A stretch of DNA of 64,000 nucleotides from JANOBD01 sp031411495 (GCA_031411495.1 JANOBD010000100.1:124001-188000), one strand, 5' to 3'. Shown: positions 1 through 9,248, counted from the stretch's first letter. Translations and numbers: made by a program. Notes: a model not told the origin generated them from the sequence alone.

Positions 1-320
1 CTGATCTGGTAGTTCTTGGGCAGATCGGGGTAGTAGTAGCTCTTGCGGTCCCACTTGGTGTACTTGGCGATCTCGCATCCCATCGCGAGCCCGGCGAGGA
101 TCGAATACTCCACCGCCTTCTTGTTGATCACCGGCAACACCCCGGGGAGGCCGAGGATGACCGGATCCACCGCCACGTTCGGCTCCGGCGGCACTTCGCC
201 AACTTTGAGCGCGCCCGACCCGTTGGCGACCGAGGTGAACATCTTCGTTTTGGTGGCCAGCTGGACGTGAATCTCCATGCCGACCAAGAGTTTGTAGCTG
301 ACGCATTTTCGATCTGCCAT
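1..320 (-). CDS. gatB: Asp/Glu-tRNA amidotransferase subunit B, N-terminal part
   Basis: This is the kinase-like subunit of the GatCAB amidotransferase, which turns Glu-tRNA(Gln) and Asp-tRNA(Asn) into the correct amidated tRNAs in the cytoplasm. Translation gives the highly conserved GatB opening: VGMEIHVQL near residue 13, then DPVILGLPGVLPV and a run ending YYYPDLPKNYQI. The start at 320 is set by an AGGAG about eight bases upstream. The gene runs off the left edge, so only about 106 residues are visible and gatA/gatC cannot be judged. It is transcribed divergently from the gene at 533. Confidence 0.95.
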   Translation of the reverse strand, partial: MADRKCVSYKLLVGMEIHVQLATKTKMFTSVANGSGALKVGEVPPEPNVAVDPVILGLPGVLPVINKKAVEYSILAGLAMGCEIAKYTKWDRKSYYYPDLPKNYQI

Positions 321-532
321 GACGATGCTCCTTCGGTGCTCGCGGACGGAAGACGAATCTACACGTGCATAAGGATTTGGGAAGTCACCCGGCGTGCCGC
401 GAACGAAAGTGATCTTTCGATTTGTGCTTGCTTCGGCTGGCAATCGGCGAAGAATCTTTCGCTGCGGGACACTTTCGCGTGGCGGAATGGTCCCGCGATA
501 CTCGTCGAACACTCTCCGGGGATTTGTGAATC

Positions 533-1246
533 ATGAAACACCTTCAAAAACTGATCGGAATGGCGGCAATCGGCCTGGCGATTTGCTCGGTATCGGGTTT
601 CGCGCGAAACAAGCAGACGAAACCTGCAGAAAACAAGGTAAACGTCGGCGCGATGGTCACCGAGATCATGAAGATGCACATGGGCGAAGACGCGGATAAC
701 ACGATGTCGTTCGCGATGTGGCTGCCGAAGGAGTTCTTCGTCGAGTCGGCAATCAGTTCGGGTCAGACGCGCGAACAGGCGGAAGCCGGACTTTCCATCT
801 TCGAGGGCTACACCCTGCTCGTCGCCGGCCAGCAGCGCGGCGACACGTTCGGCGACAAGGAAACGACGACGAAGGAAATCGTGGGCCGATCGGTTCTCGT
901 CACCGAAGACGGAACCGAATTGAAGCCGGTCGATGCTCCGCCGCGCGAACTGGTCCGCATCGCCAACCTGATGAAAATGAGCATGAAGACTCAGGGCCCC
1001 TTCGCCGAGGCGATGCAGGTCATGGTTTTCCCCGACAGCGTGGACGGAAAGCCGGTCGTGGACATGAACAACCGGGACAAACTGACGCTCAAAGTGAGCG
1101 AAGGAAATGGCTGGTCGGGTTTCGACGCGACCTGGCGGACGCCGTTTGATGCGCTAACGCCTTCGACACCGTGCGTGAAATGTTCCGAGCCGGTCTCGGC
1201 CAAGTTCTCCTACTGCCCTTACTGCGGAACCAAATCCGAGAAGTGA
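533..1246 (+). CDS. secreted protein with C-terminal zinc ribbon
   Basis: A 237-residue protein of unknown function. It opens with a basic start and a hydrophobic stretch (residues 7-24, ending near SGFA) that reads as a signal peptide or membrane anchor. The middle (about 35-205) is mixed alpha/beta and I recognise no family. The last 25 residues hold two CxxC pairs (CVKC and CPYC), the typical zinc-ribbon layout. A zinc ribbon on an exported protein is odd, because such ribbons usually sit in the cytoplasm. No strong ribosome-binding site precedes the ATG. The gene stands alone and is followed by a good terminator. Confidence 0.8.
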   Translation: MKHLQKLIGMAAIGLAICSVSGFARNKQTKPAENKVNVGAMVTEIMKMHMGEDADNTMSFAMWLPKEFFVESAISSGQTREQAEAGLSIFEGYTLLVAGQQRGDTFGDKETTTKEIVGRSVLVTEDGTELKPVDAPPRELVRIANLMKMSMKTQGPFAEAMQVMVFPDSVDGKPVVDMNNRDKLTLKVSEGNGWSGFDATWRTPFDALTPSTPCVKCSEPVSAKFSYCPYCGTKSEK

Positions 1247-1273
1247 GAACCTCCTGCTTCCGCGAAGTTCAAG

Positions 1274-1306
1274 AACGTCCGTTGCGCCGAGCACCGGACG
1301 TTTTTT
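1274..1306 (+). terminator. rho-independent terminator
   Basis: An 8-bp stem (AACGTCCG with CGGACGTT) around a 13-base loop runs straight into six T residues, 28 bases after the stop of the zinc-ribbon gene. It insulates that gene from the TauE gene downstream. Confidence 0.8.
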
Positions 1307-1392
1307 CATTCTGTTGTCCCATTGATCAACAACAACGTCGTCGTCTGCGGGATCATTGAACCAACGCGATTTCCTGTACCATCCGCACACGC

Positions 1393-2229
1393 ATGTCCCC
1401 TCTCGTCTTCACCCTTCTCGCCTTCGGTATCTCGTTCGTCGCCGGGCTGTTCGGCTCGCTCGTGGGCGTCGGCGGCGGGATCATTGTCGTGCCGGCACTC
1501 ACATTGATCTTTGGCGTGCCGATCCATTTCGCGATCGGCGCTTCGATCGTTTCCGTCATCGCCACCTCCAACGGCGCGGCCGCTTCGTATGTGAAACGCG
1601 GCATCGCCAACCTTCGCGTGGCGATGCTCCTTGAAGTCGCAACGGCCTCGGGCGCGATCGTGGGCGCGCTGCTGGCCGGCAGGGCGCAGCCGCGGGTGCT
1701 CTTTGTCCTCTTCGGGCTAACGCTCCTGTACGTCGTCTGGAGCATGTTGCGAAAGCGCACGGCCGCACAGCTGGAGATCCCGCCCGACCGGATCGCCGAT
1801 CGGCTCCGATTGCACGGCTCGTACTTCGACGACTCGGAACAGAAACAGATCCACTACCGCGTGGCGCGAACCCCGTTCGGCTTCGCCGTCAGCGGCATCG
1901 CCGGACTGCTCAGCGGCCTGCTCGGCATCGGCGGAGGCGCGATCAAGGTGCCGGCGATGCACCTGGCGATGGGCATGCCGCTCAAGGTCTGCACCGCAAC
2001 CAGTAACTTCATGATCGGCGTCACTGCGGCGGCGAGCGCGATGGTCTACTTCATGCGCGGAGACGTCTCGCCTTTCATCGCCGCGCCGGTCGCTTCGGGC
2101 GTTTTGCTCGGCGCAATGGCCGGCTCGCAGCTCATGACACGCCTGCGGAACAACTGGATCAAGACCCTCTTCCTGATAGTGCTCTTCTTCACCTCGGGCC
2201 AGATGCTCTGGAAAGGACTTCGGCCATGA
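1393..2229 (+). CDS. TauE/SafE-family membrane transporter
   Basis: A 278-residue integral membrane protein of the TauE/SafE (formerly DUF81) family, linked to export of sulfite, sulfoacetate or other organosulfur anions. It shows the family's two repeated halves, each with a glycine-rich helix: GSLVGVGGGIIVVP near residues 23-36 and GLLGIGGGAIKVP near 176-188. About eight hydrophobic segments are visible. The stop overlaps the next ATG by four bases (ATGA), so translation is probably coupled to the DUF1634 gene. The actual substrate cannot be read from the sequence. Confidence 0.93.
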   Translation: MSPLVFTLLAFGISFVAGLFGSLVGVGGGIIVVPALTLIFGVPIHFAIGASIVSVIATSNGAAASYVKRGIANLRVAMLLEVATASGAIVGALLAGRAQPRVLFVLFGLTLLYVVWSMLRKRTAAQLEIPPDRIADRLRLHGSYFDDSEQKQIHYRVARTPFGFAVSGIAGLLSGLLGIGGGAIKVPAMHLAMGMPLKVCTATSNFMIGVTAAASAMVYFMRGDVSPFIAAPVASGVLLGAMAGSQLMTRLRNNWIKTLFLIVLFFTSGQMLWKGLRP

Positions 2230-2654
2230 GCGAACCCACTCTGCCCAATCCCAACGAAGCGCCGGATGATGCGGTGGTCCACCGCGTCGAGCAGATCATC
2301 GGCAACCTGCTCCGCTGCGGCGTGCTCACCAGCCTGGCGCTGCTGGTTGCCGGGACGCTCGTGAGCTTCTTCCATTCGCACCGCTACGGCAGCACGTCCG
2401 ATGACCTGTCCGTTCTCATCGCGAAGGGCGGCGATTTTGAGCGGTCTTTCGCGTGGTTGTTCGGCGGGCTGAGAGATTTCCGCGGGCAGGCGCTGATCGT
2501 GCTCGGGTTGGTCTTCCTGATCGCCACGCCGCTGCTGCGCGTGGCTGTGTCGGTCGTCGCGTACATCATCGAGCGCGATCTGATTTTCGTTTTGATCACC
2601 TCGCTGGTGTTGGTGCTGCTGGTCGTGTCATTCCTGATCGGCGGGCATGGGTGA
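2226..2654 (+). CDS. DUF1634 membrane protein
   Basis: A 142-residue protein with three hydrophobic segments (about residues 32-52, 90-112 and 117-140). Size, topology and position directly behind a TauE gene match DUF1634, a family often encoded next to TauE/SafE permeases and thought to be an accessory subunit. The ATGA overlap with the upstream gene supports one transcript and matched expression. Its biochemical role is unknown. Confidence 0.85.
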   Translation: MSEPTLPNPNEAPDDAVVHRVEQIIGNLLRCGVLTSLALLVAGTLVSFFHSHRYGSTSDDLSVLIAKGGDFERSFAWLFGGLRDFRGQALIVLGLVFLIATPLLRVAVSVVAYIIERDLIFVLITSLVLVLLVVSFLIGGHG

Positions 2655-2695
2655 GCCGCTGTAACCGCTGAGCCGCCATCACGCCGACGCGACGG

Positions 2696-4195
2696 CTATT
2701 TGGTCACCGGGCAAAGAATCTGGCGTTCGCACACGCGCCGAAAGTGCTCGCCGGTGATGCTGAGCGTTACCGCGTGCGAGAACAGGCGTGGCCGACGAAG
2801 CAGCGTCCACGCCAGCAGGTACCAGTATTGAAGCCGCTGTCGGCCGATCACGCCGAGCATCACGGTCGATTTCGCAAACGCGCTCAGGCGGGCGAAGCTG
2901 ATCCGGTTGCTCACCACCGGCGGACGAAACTCGCGCAGGAATGTCCGCACGCGTCGGTAGTAGTTACGAGGCGAATAGATCGTGTTCAGGATCTGCTGAT
3001 AGCCGTCGCGCAGGAGTGTGATGTCCATGACGGGCTTGATGTTCGTGGTTCCGTCGACGTTGTCGCCAGTGCCGCTGCCGATGAGCCGGCCGGCGTTTCG
3101 CAGGCGGTCGTAGAGCGCGGTTCCGGGCAGCGCATTGAGCAGGCCGACCATCGCCGTGACGATTCCGCTGCGCTGGATGAAATCGATTTGCCGTTCGAAG
3201 ATCGAGCTGTTGTCGCTGTCGAAGCCGACGATGAATCCGCCCTGCACCTGGATGCCGGCGCGCTGGATCGTCTTCACATCGTCGATCATGTCTCGCCGGC
3301 GGTTCTGCACCTTTCCACACTCGACGAGGCTGTCATTATCCGGCGTTTCGATGCCGACGAACACCGTATCGAAACCGGCCTTGGCCATCAGCGCGAGCAT
3401 CTCCGGATCGTCGGCCAGATTGATCGACGCCTGCGTGTTGAACACGGATGGCCGTTTGATGTTGTCTGCCTGCCACTGGATGAGCGCCGGGAACAGCTCT
3501 GTTCGCGCTGCTTTCTTGTTGCCGATCAGATTGTCATCCACAAAGAACACGCCCGATTTCCACCCGGCGCTGCGAAGCGAGCCCAGCTCGCTGAGAATCT
3601 GCGCCGTGGCCTTGATCCGCGGCTTTCGGCCAAAGAGCGTCGTGACGTTGCAGAACTCACAGTTGAACGGGCACCCGCGCGAATACTGGACACCCATCGT
3701 GAAGTAGCGGTCCATCTCGAGCAGATCCCAGCGCGGCACAGGCGTCCGCGTGATGTCGGCGAACTCGGTGGTCGAGTAGGTCCGCTCGGCCCTGCCGGCG
3801 GCGAGATCGGCCAGGAACCTCGGCAAGGTGATCTCGGCCTCATTGAGCACGAGATGATCGACCGCCGGGAATGCATCCGGCTCGGCCGTGAACAACGGAC
3901 CGCCTGCGACGATTTTTACTCCGGCGAGGTGGCAACGCTCGATCAGTCGCTGGACCGAGGAACGCTGAACGCCCATCGCGCTGATCATCGCCATGTCCGC
4001 CCATTCCAGGTCGGAACGCTTGAGCTCGCAGACATTGGTGTCGATCAGGCGAAGGTTCCACTCGCGCGGGAGCATGGCGGCCACCGTGAGCAGCCCCAGC
4101 GGCGGCATCACCGAGCGTTTGCCGACGAACTTCAGCGCGGTGGCGAGGCTCCAGAACGTTTCAGGAAAGCGCGGGTAGAGGAGAAGGATGTTCAT
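2696..4195 (-). CDS. B12-binding domain radical SAM protein
   Basis: A 499-residue enzyme with an N-terminal cobalamin-binding fold (about 1-140, opening MNILLLYPRFPETFW) and a radical SAM core whose cluster motif is CPFNCEFC near residues 171-178. The C-terminal part resembles the DUF4070 extension found in B12 radical SAM proteins of the hopanoid-methylase type. Such enzymes use a 4Fe-4S cluster, SAM and often cobalamin, commonly for methylation of unactivated carbons. The frame stays open 55 codons upstream, but the MNILLLYP start is typical of the family and has a GGGAG before it. The substrate is unknown; no hopanoid gene is nearby. Confidence 0.88.
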   Translation of the reverse strand: MNILLLYPRFPETFWSLATALKFVGKRSVMPPLGLLTVAAMLPREWNLRLIDTNVCELKRSDLEWADMAMISAMGVQRSSVQRLIERCHLAGVKIVAGGPLFTAEPDAFPAVDHLVLNEAEITLPRFLADLAAGRAERTYSTTEFADITRTPVPRWDLLEMDRYFTMGVQYSRGCPFNCEFCNVTTLFGRKPRIKATAQILSELGSLRSAGWKSGVFFVDDNLIGNKKAARTELFPALIQWQADNIKRPSVFNTQASINLADDPEMLALMAKAGFDTVFVGIETPDNDSLVECGKVQNRRRDMIDDVKTIQRAGIQVQGGFIVGFDSDNSSIFERQIDFIQRSGIVTAMVGLLNALPGTALYDRLRNAGRLIGSGTGDNVDGTTNIKPVMDITLLRDGYQQILNTIYSPRNYYRRVRTFLREFRPPVVSNRISFARLSAFAKSTVMLGVIGRQRLQYWYLLAWTLLRRPRLFSHAVTLSITGEHFRRVCERQILCPVTK

Positions 4196-4440
4196 CGGTT
4201 GGCTCCCGTCGTTTATCGCGGAACGCCATGCCGTTCGCCGGCGGACACGCCGGACAGAATCGAGACGCATTGCTGAATGTGTTTCGCGTATTCCGCAATT
4301 GTAGAGCGGGTCATCCAGCCGATTCGCGAAAACGCCTGTGACAGTTGTGCCGACCGCCATAAAAGCACCCGATCCGCCGCAAACGACGTTTGCGGCGGCG
4401 GGCGTTGTGTCAGTAAGCGCTCTGCAGGCGACTTCTCACA

Positions 4441-4920
4441 CTACCTGGATTCCCTTTGGGCCGGGCGTCGCCGCCCCAACAATATCGACGCGCCCAGCCC
4501 GAATACCGAAGGCTCGGGAACCATCGACATCGCAAGCGTGACATCCTGGCGCATCGACCATGGCAGGGACGACAACTGCAGGTCCACAGCCTGGTAATGC
4601 TGGGCGAGCAGGAGGAGATCGTCGAAGTTCACCCGACCGGCGCGATTGAAATCCCCGTGGGCCCAGCGCGCTTCGGGCCTTCCGTACGACTGGGCGAGGT
4701 TGAGCAGGTCGGGAAAGTTGACAATGCCGTCGAGATTCGTGTCGCCCGGTGCGACCAGACGAAGCAGGAGGGAAGTCGCGTCGACGGGATTGCCTGCGAA
4801 CTCTGCGACTGAACGATCGGCCGTGTCGAGCAGCGCCAGACGGGCGTGCGTGCCCGCGAGCGACGACATCAGTCGGCCATTGACGAGTGCCGTCTCGATG
4901 GCAGCCGCTGCGGAACCAAC
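4441..4920 (-). pseudogene. remnant of a dockerin/PEP-CTERM exported protein
   Basis: The frame encodes the conserved tail of planctomycete exported proteins: two dockerin-type calcium-binding repeats (GDTNLDGIVNFPDLLNLA and a second with HGDFNRAGRVNFDDLLLLA), then a PEP-CTERM sorting end (VPEPSVFGLGASILLGRRRP). No N-terminal domain or signal peptide is present. The open frame runs to 5004 only by entering the start of trpG on the opposite strand, where it looks non-coding. I read it as the last ~150 codons of a gene whose 5' part is lost. A short real gene starting at the ATG at 4869 is possible but would lack an export signal. Confidence 0.65.
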
Positions 4921-4984
4921 AAAACACCCTCGGTGCGGCCAACCGTACACATCGCCGCTTCGTTTTCGTAAGATGCGTAGCTTC

Positions 4985-5554
4985 ATGCTCGTCCTGATCG
5001 ACAACTACGATTCGTTCACGTTCAACCTCGTGCAGGTGATGGGCGCGGCCAAGCCGGGGTTGGAGATGAAAGTCTTCCGCAACGACAAGGTGACGGTGGA
5101 CGAGATTGACGCGATGAAGCCGACGCACATCGTCATCAGTCCCGGGCCGTGTACGCCGAGGGAAGCGGGCATCAGCAATGACGTGTTGAAGCGTTTCGCT
5201 CCGACGATTCCGATCCTCGGCGTCTGCCTGGGCCACCAGTGCATCGGCCACACGTATGGCGGGATCGTCGAGCGCGCCGCGCGGCTCATGCACGGCAAGA
5301 CCGACCTGATCTATCACGACGGCAAGGGCGTATACCGCGACATGCCGCTGCCGTTCACCGCGACACGTTACCACAGCCTGATCATCCGGAACGGCTCGAT
5401 GCCGAGCGACTTCGAGGTCGTGGCGCGGACCGATCAGGACGAGATCATGGGCGTTCGTCATAAACATTGGCCATTGGAAGGCGTGCAGTACCATCCCGAG
5501 AGCTTCCTCACCGAGCAGGGCGCGAGGTTGCTGCTGAACTTCATCAACCAGTGA
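4985..5554 (+). CDS. trpG: anthranilate/aminodeoxychorismate synthase glutaminase subunit
   Basis: A 189-residue class I glutamine amidotransferase that supplies ammonia to chorismate-using synthases for tryptophan or folate. The nucleophile is Cys81 in GVCLGHQ and the His170/Glu172 pair lies in QYHPESF, so the triad is complete. The opening LIDNYDSFTFNLVQ is diagnostic of TrpG/PabA. A second in-frame ATG at 4973 is possible. No trpE or pabB lies alongside, so sequence alone does not say which pathway it serves; it may serve both (PabA/TrpG amphibolic). Confidence 0.95.
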   Translation: MLVLIDNYDSFTFNLVQVMGAAKPGLEMKVFRNDKVTVDEIDAMKPTHIVISPGPCTPREAGISNDVLKRFAPTIPILGVCLGHQCIGHTYGGIVERAARLMHGKTDLIYHDGKGVYRDMPLPFTATRYHSLIIRNGSMPSDFEVVARTDQDEIMGVRHKHWPLEGVQYHPESFLTEQGARLLLNFINQ

Positions 5555-5715
5555 TTTTCCGGCGTTTCCCAAAGCCGTCTGACAATAATCTGACCGCCAT
5601 GGCGTTAGAATGTGTTGGAATGCCCTTGGGATGCTTCGGCGTTCTGCGCGAGTCGGTCGGCATGGATCGATCAATGGCAACGGACGAATCAACCTCACCG
5701 TAGTGCAGGACTGCC

Positions 5716-5889
5716 ATGCGAATGCTCGGTGTCATTCTCATCGTCGCAGGATTCCTTTTGTTCTTCGGGAACTTCTCCGGGCTCATCCGCGTCGTTCCCG
5801 GGTTGGGCATACTCACCGTGTTGGTCGGCGGAGCGCTCTTTGCCGTCGCCGAGCGGTTTGATGGGCTGCCGCCCGGCAACGAGGAATGA
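5716..5889 (+). CDS. small two-helix membrane protein
   Basis: A 57-residue frame with two hydrophobic segments (residues 2-23, LGVILIVAGFLLFFGNF, and 29-46, GLGILTVLVGGALFAVA) joined by a short loop, and a polar C-terminus ending PPGNEE. The composition is that of a genuine small membrane protein rather than a GC-rich shadow. It sits in the gap between trpG and the oxidoreductase, on the same strand as both. No clear ribosome-binding site and no known family, so function is unknown. Confidence 0.6.
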   Translation: MRMLGVILIVAGFLLFFGNFSGLIRVVPGLGILTVLVGGALFAVAERFDGLPPGNEE

Positions 5890-5971
5890 CCGGCCGCAGT
5901 CACTTCCTGCGCGCTGCCGACAATTGACTCGCCTGCCCGATCTACGATCATCCCGTTCCACCAGGAGCAGC

Positions 5972-7024
5972 ATGGCCAGCGAGCGAGTGAGTTCTTCCTC
6001 AGAGCGCGTGATCGTCGTCGGCGCCGGCGGCATTTCCAACCCATGGTTCAGCGCGATCAACGCCGAGCAACTCGGCGTCGTCGCCGTCGTCGACATCCGT
6101 AAAGACGCCGCCGCGGCGCAGATCGAAAAATACAAGCTCGCCGGCGCGGTCGCATCGGATGATCTCGACCAGGCGCTGCGCGACCACGCGAAGCACGCCG
6201 ACTTCCTGATCGATCTCACCATCCCCGCAGCCCACTTCGACGTGACGACCAAGGCACTGCGCACCGGCCTGCACGTCGTCGGCGAAAAACCGATGGCCGA
6301 GACGATGCAGCAGGCGCGCGAGATGATCCGCGTGAGCGAATCCACCGGCAAGCTCTTCATGACCAGCCAGAGCCGCCGCTGGGATACGAACCACGCCACC
6401 GTCGCCTCTACGCTTCGCGCCGCGAAGCTCGGCGCGGTCACCGTCGCCAACTGCGACTTCTACATCGGCGCCCACTTCGGCGGATTCCGCGACCAGATGC
6501 GCAACGTCCTCATCCTCGACATGGCCATCCACCACTTCGATCTGGCCCGTTTGTTTCTCGGCAGCAACTGCAAACGCGTCTGGTGTGAGGAAACCAATCC
6601 GCTCGGTTCCTGGTACGCGCACGGAGCCAACGCCAACGCGATCTTCGAGATGGCAAACGGTGTCCGCTTTAACTACCGCGGCAGTTGGTGTGCCGAGGGC
6701 TGCCACACGAGTTGGAACGGCGACTGGCGCATTATCGGCACCGAAGGCACACTGATCTACGAGAAGGACAAACTCCCCACCGGACAGGTAATCGCCGACC
6801 GTAGCGAAACGAAGTTCCACCTGCCGCTCAAACCGCTCGAAATAGAAGAAACCAAGATCGAGAAAACTGCCTTCCACGGTGGCCTGAACGAGATGCTTCG
6901 GTTTCTCCGCACCGGCGAGAAGCCGCAGACCGAGTGCCACGACAACATTCACTCGCTTGCGATGGTGCACGGCGCGATCCAATCCGCGCGCGAAAACCGC
7001 TGGATTGATCTGAGCGACGTGTGA
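5972..7024 (+). CDS. Gfo/Idh/MocA-family oxidoreductase
   Basis: A 350-residue NAD(P)-dependent dehydrogenase of the sugar/inositol type. The N-terminal Rossmann fold starts at about residue 12 with VIVVGAGGISNPW. The family's EKP motif is seen in VVGEKPMAET near residue 110, where the lysine is catalytic. The C-terminal alpha/beta domain (about 125-350) binds the sugar. An AGGAG five bases before the ATG at 5972 fixes the start; the longer frame upstream is not needed. The substrate is unknown. Such genes are abundant in planctomycetes that degrade polysaccharides. Confidence 0.92.
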   Translation: MASERVSSSSERVIVVGAGGISNPWFSAINAEQLGVVAVVDIRKDAAAAQIEKYKLAGAVASDDLDQALRDHAKHADFLIDLTIPAAHFDVTTKALRTGLHVVGEKPMAETMQQAREMIRVSESTGKLFMTSQSRRWDTNHATVASTLRAAKLGAVTVANCDFYIGAHFGGFRDQMRNVLILDMAIHHFDLARLFLGSNCKRVWCEETNPLGSWYAHGANANAIFEMANGVRFNYRGSWCAEGCHTSWNGDWRIIGTEGTLIYEKDKLPTGQVIADRSETKFHLPLKPLEIEETKIEKTAFHGGLNEMLRFLRTGEKPQTECHDNIHSLAMVHGAIQSARENRWIDLSDV

Positions 7025-7347
7025 GTTCGGCAGATCGCGTTGGTCCGTTCGCCAGGGAGCCTGCTGCAAATGCGAGTGACCCCGCGACGTGTCCTGACGA
7101 TTCGGCATCTGCAGTGGCGGATATGGCTCGGGTTGCGCGCTGTTTCATTATCGGGCGCCTGAAGATGGATGGGCGATAATCACTCCCAGAACGCTGCTGA
7201 CACACCGGGGTTCTTTCCCCACTTCATCGCTTTTGCGGCGGTGGACCCCGTGGCGGCCTCCCGTCATCAACTGCTGATGGGGCAAGAATCATCGCTCTTT
7301 GACATACTTTCCAAAGACGCCCTGCGATCACGCCGATCCAAGAATGA
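7025..7347. other. intergenic leader before the histidine kinase operon
   Basis: 323 bases without a convincing gene on either strand. It should hold the promoter of the secretion operon. A TTGACA is present at 7298-7303 but I see no matching -10 box at normal spacing. Confidence 0.4.
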
Positions 7348-9222
7348 GTGCAGCAGACAGCAAACCATCCGGACGGCACGACGACGCCAAGAAGCGAAAC
7401 GACTTCGTTATCGCGACTTCTTCGGTTGACCGCTCTATCCATCTTCGTCCCGACTGTCGCTTCGCTGGCAATTGGCCTCTGGATCTCAAGCCAATCCAAT
7501 GCTGAAGTCCGAAACAGCGAGCGGGCGGCCATGCTGGATGTGATGGCGACGCAGACCTGCATCGCCTTGGAACCGCTGCTCGCCGCGAACGAAGTCACGG
7601 CCATTCGTCAAATTGTCGCCTCGGTCGGTGAGGTCGCAGGCGTCAAACGATGTTCGCTGTTACTGCCGGATGGACACGTACTGGCCGACTCCGACATAAA
7701 GGCGATCAACGTTCAGGGCTTCCCGGACTCCTGGAATGGCCCAATTGAAAATGCAGTGACGGAATCGAGCGATCCGGGATCTTCATATCTGCTCCGCACG
7801 ATCAACATTCGGGACCGTGGACCCTTGGTCCTTCGCATCAGTTTCGAAAAGTCGGCTCCCGCATTCGCGCTGTCGGACGCCACAGGATATTCTTTACTGT
7901 TCGTATTCCTGCTCTTGCTCATCTGGTTCGTAATTCGAACGTGCCAGCAACGCCTGCAAGCGATGACCAAGCTTGCCGAAACGCTTTCGGCGCTCGCGAA
8001 CCGGGTCGACGTGCCACTGGAGCAGTTCAAGCTTGCCGACTCTCACTGCGCGGGCGCCGGGTCATGGAACCGGTTGATCGAGCGATTCTCGAAACTCGAG
8101 CATTCAACGCGTGCGGAGGCGATGCGGGAGTTCTTGGCCCTCCGCGACCATCCGGCTTCAGCTGCGAAGGCCGACGGCGATAACGCAGGGTTGGGTGCCG
8201 TCATTGACCTGCTGCCCACCGGCGTCCTCGTGCTCGAAGCGAGCGGCATCGTGCGGGCCTGTAATGGCGCCGGGGCCGCCCTGCTCGGATTCGACCCCGC
8301 GAAGGCTGTCGGCGTCGACGTTCGAACCCTTCTGTCGGAACCCGTCTTTGTCGACATCGTTACCGCGAATCTCAATAAAACCTACGGCGGCGAACGACGC
8401 AGCGTTGAGATTGATCGTCGAAGCGAACACGGCGGCATCATCCGGATCAATATCCGTCCGCTCCGGCGCGAAGACAATGGGGGCTGTCTCGTCACCGTCG
8501 AGGACGTGACCCAACAGCGCATTGCTGACTCGGCTCGCAACCAGTTCGTCGCGCAGGCGACCCACGAACTCCGTGCACCGCTCACCAACATGCGGCTCAG
8601 CCTTGAGGCGGCGCTCGAAGACGATGCGTCAAACGTCGAGGCATTGACGCAGCATTTGAATGTTCTGAATGACGAGACGCGGCGCCTGGAGCGCCTGGTG
8701 GCAGAGATGCTCTCGGTCGCCGAGATCGAGGCCGGATCGCTCGCCATGAAAGAAGACGACGTGCGTGCCGATCGCCTGTTCGAGGAGCTGAAGGCGAACA
8801 ACATCGGGGCGTGTCGCGAGAAGAACCAGCAGCTGCGCTTCGAGCTTCCGCCGAAACTTCCGCTGCTGCGTGGCGATCGCGACAAGATCGCCGCGGCCCT
8901 CCAGAACCTGCTGAACAACGCCATAAAATACACGCCCGAGGGCGGCCAGATATCCGTCATCGCGCGCCAGGAGGCAGAACGCTTCATCATTGAAGTGTCG
9001 GACACCGGCTTCGGCATCGCGGCCGAAGAGCAGTCCCGCATCTTCGAACGGTTCTACCGCGCGAAGGATCCGCGCATTTCAAAGATCACCGGTACGGGAT
9101 TGGGCCTTGCCCTCGCGCGGGAGATTGCCCGCCTGCACGGTGGCGATTTGTCTTTCAAGAGTGAGCTCAATTGCGGGACCACCTTCACATTCCAGTTGCC
9201 CGCGGCCAAGCAGCCTGCGTGA
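7348..9222 (+). CDS. membrane sensor histidine kinase
   Basis: A 624-residue kinase. The first membrane helix is at about residues 28-48 and the second at about 180-200, bracketing a 130-residue extracytoplasmic sensor domain. A PAS-like domain lies at about 285-390. The HisKA box is ATHELRAPLTNM with phospho-acceptor His406. The ATPase domain has N box LLNNAIKYTP, G1 SDTGFGI and G2 GTGLGLAL, so it should be active. The start is GTG, directly after an in-frame stop at 7345, with no clear ribosome-binding site; an ATG at 7344 is out of frame. It is the first gene of the operon and lies 27 bases before the STAS gene. No response regulator follows it. Confidence 0.93.
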   Translation: MQQTANHPDGTTTPRSETTSLSRLLRLTALSIFVPTVASLAIGLWISSQSNAEVRNSERAAMLDVMATQTCIALEPLLAANEVTAIRQIVASVGEVAGVKRCSLLLPDGHVLADSDIKAINVQGFPDSWNGPIENAVTESSDPGSSYLLRTINIRDRGPLVLRISFEKSAPAFALSDATGYSLLFVFLLLLIWFVIRTCQQRLQAMTKLAETLSALANRVDVPLEQFKLADSHCAGAGSWNRLIERFSKLEHSTRAEAMREFLALRDHPASAAKADGDNAGLGAVIDLLPTGVLVLEASGIVRACNGAGAALLGFDPAKAVGVDVRTLLSEPVFVDIVTANLNKTYGGERRSVEIDRRSEHGGIIRINIRPLRREDNGGCLVTVEDVTQQRIADSARNQFVAQATHELRAPLTNMRLSLEAALEDDASNVEALTQHLNVLNDETRRLERLVAEMLSVAEIEAGSLAMKEDDVRADRLFEELKANNIGACREKNQQLRFELPPKLPLLRGDRDKIAAALQNLLNNAIKYTPEGGQISVIARQEAERFIIEVSDTGFGIAAEEQSRIFERFYRAKDPRISKITGTGLGLALAREIARLHGGDLSFKSELNCGTTFTFQLPAAKQPA

Positions 9223-9248
9223 GTTAAGAAAGGCAGGGAACAGGTCAG

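Noticed and set aside
2744..4276. A 510-codon plus-strand frame opposite the radical SAM gene
   Set aside because: The minus-strand frame has clear B12-binding and CxxxCxxC motifs; the plus frame is an antisense shadow.
4436..5698. A 420-codon minus-strand frame across trpG
   Set aside because: It is antisense to a complete glutaminase with its catalytic triad and shows no domain.
7298..7303. TTGACA upstream of the histidine kinase as a sigma-70 -35 box
   Set aside because: No acceptable -10 hexamer lies 16-18 bases downstream, and single hexamers are expected by chance.
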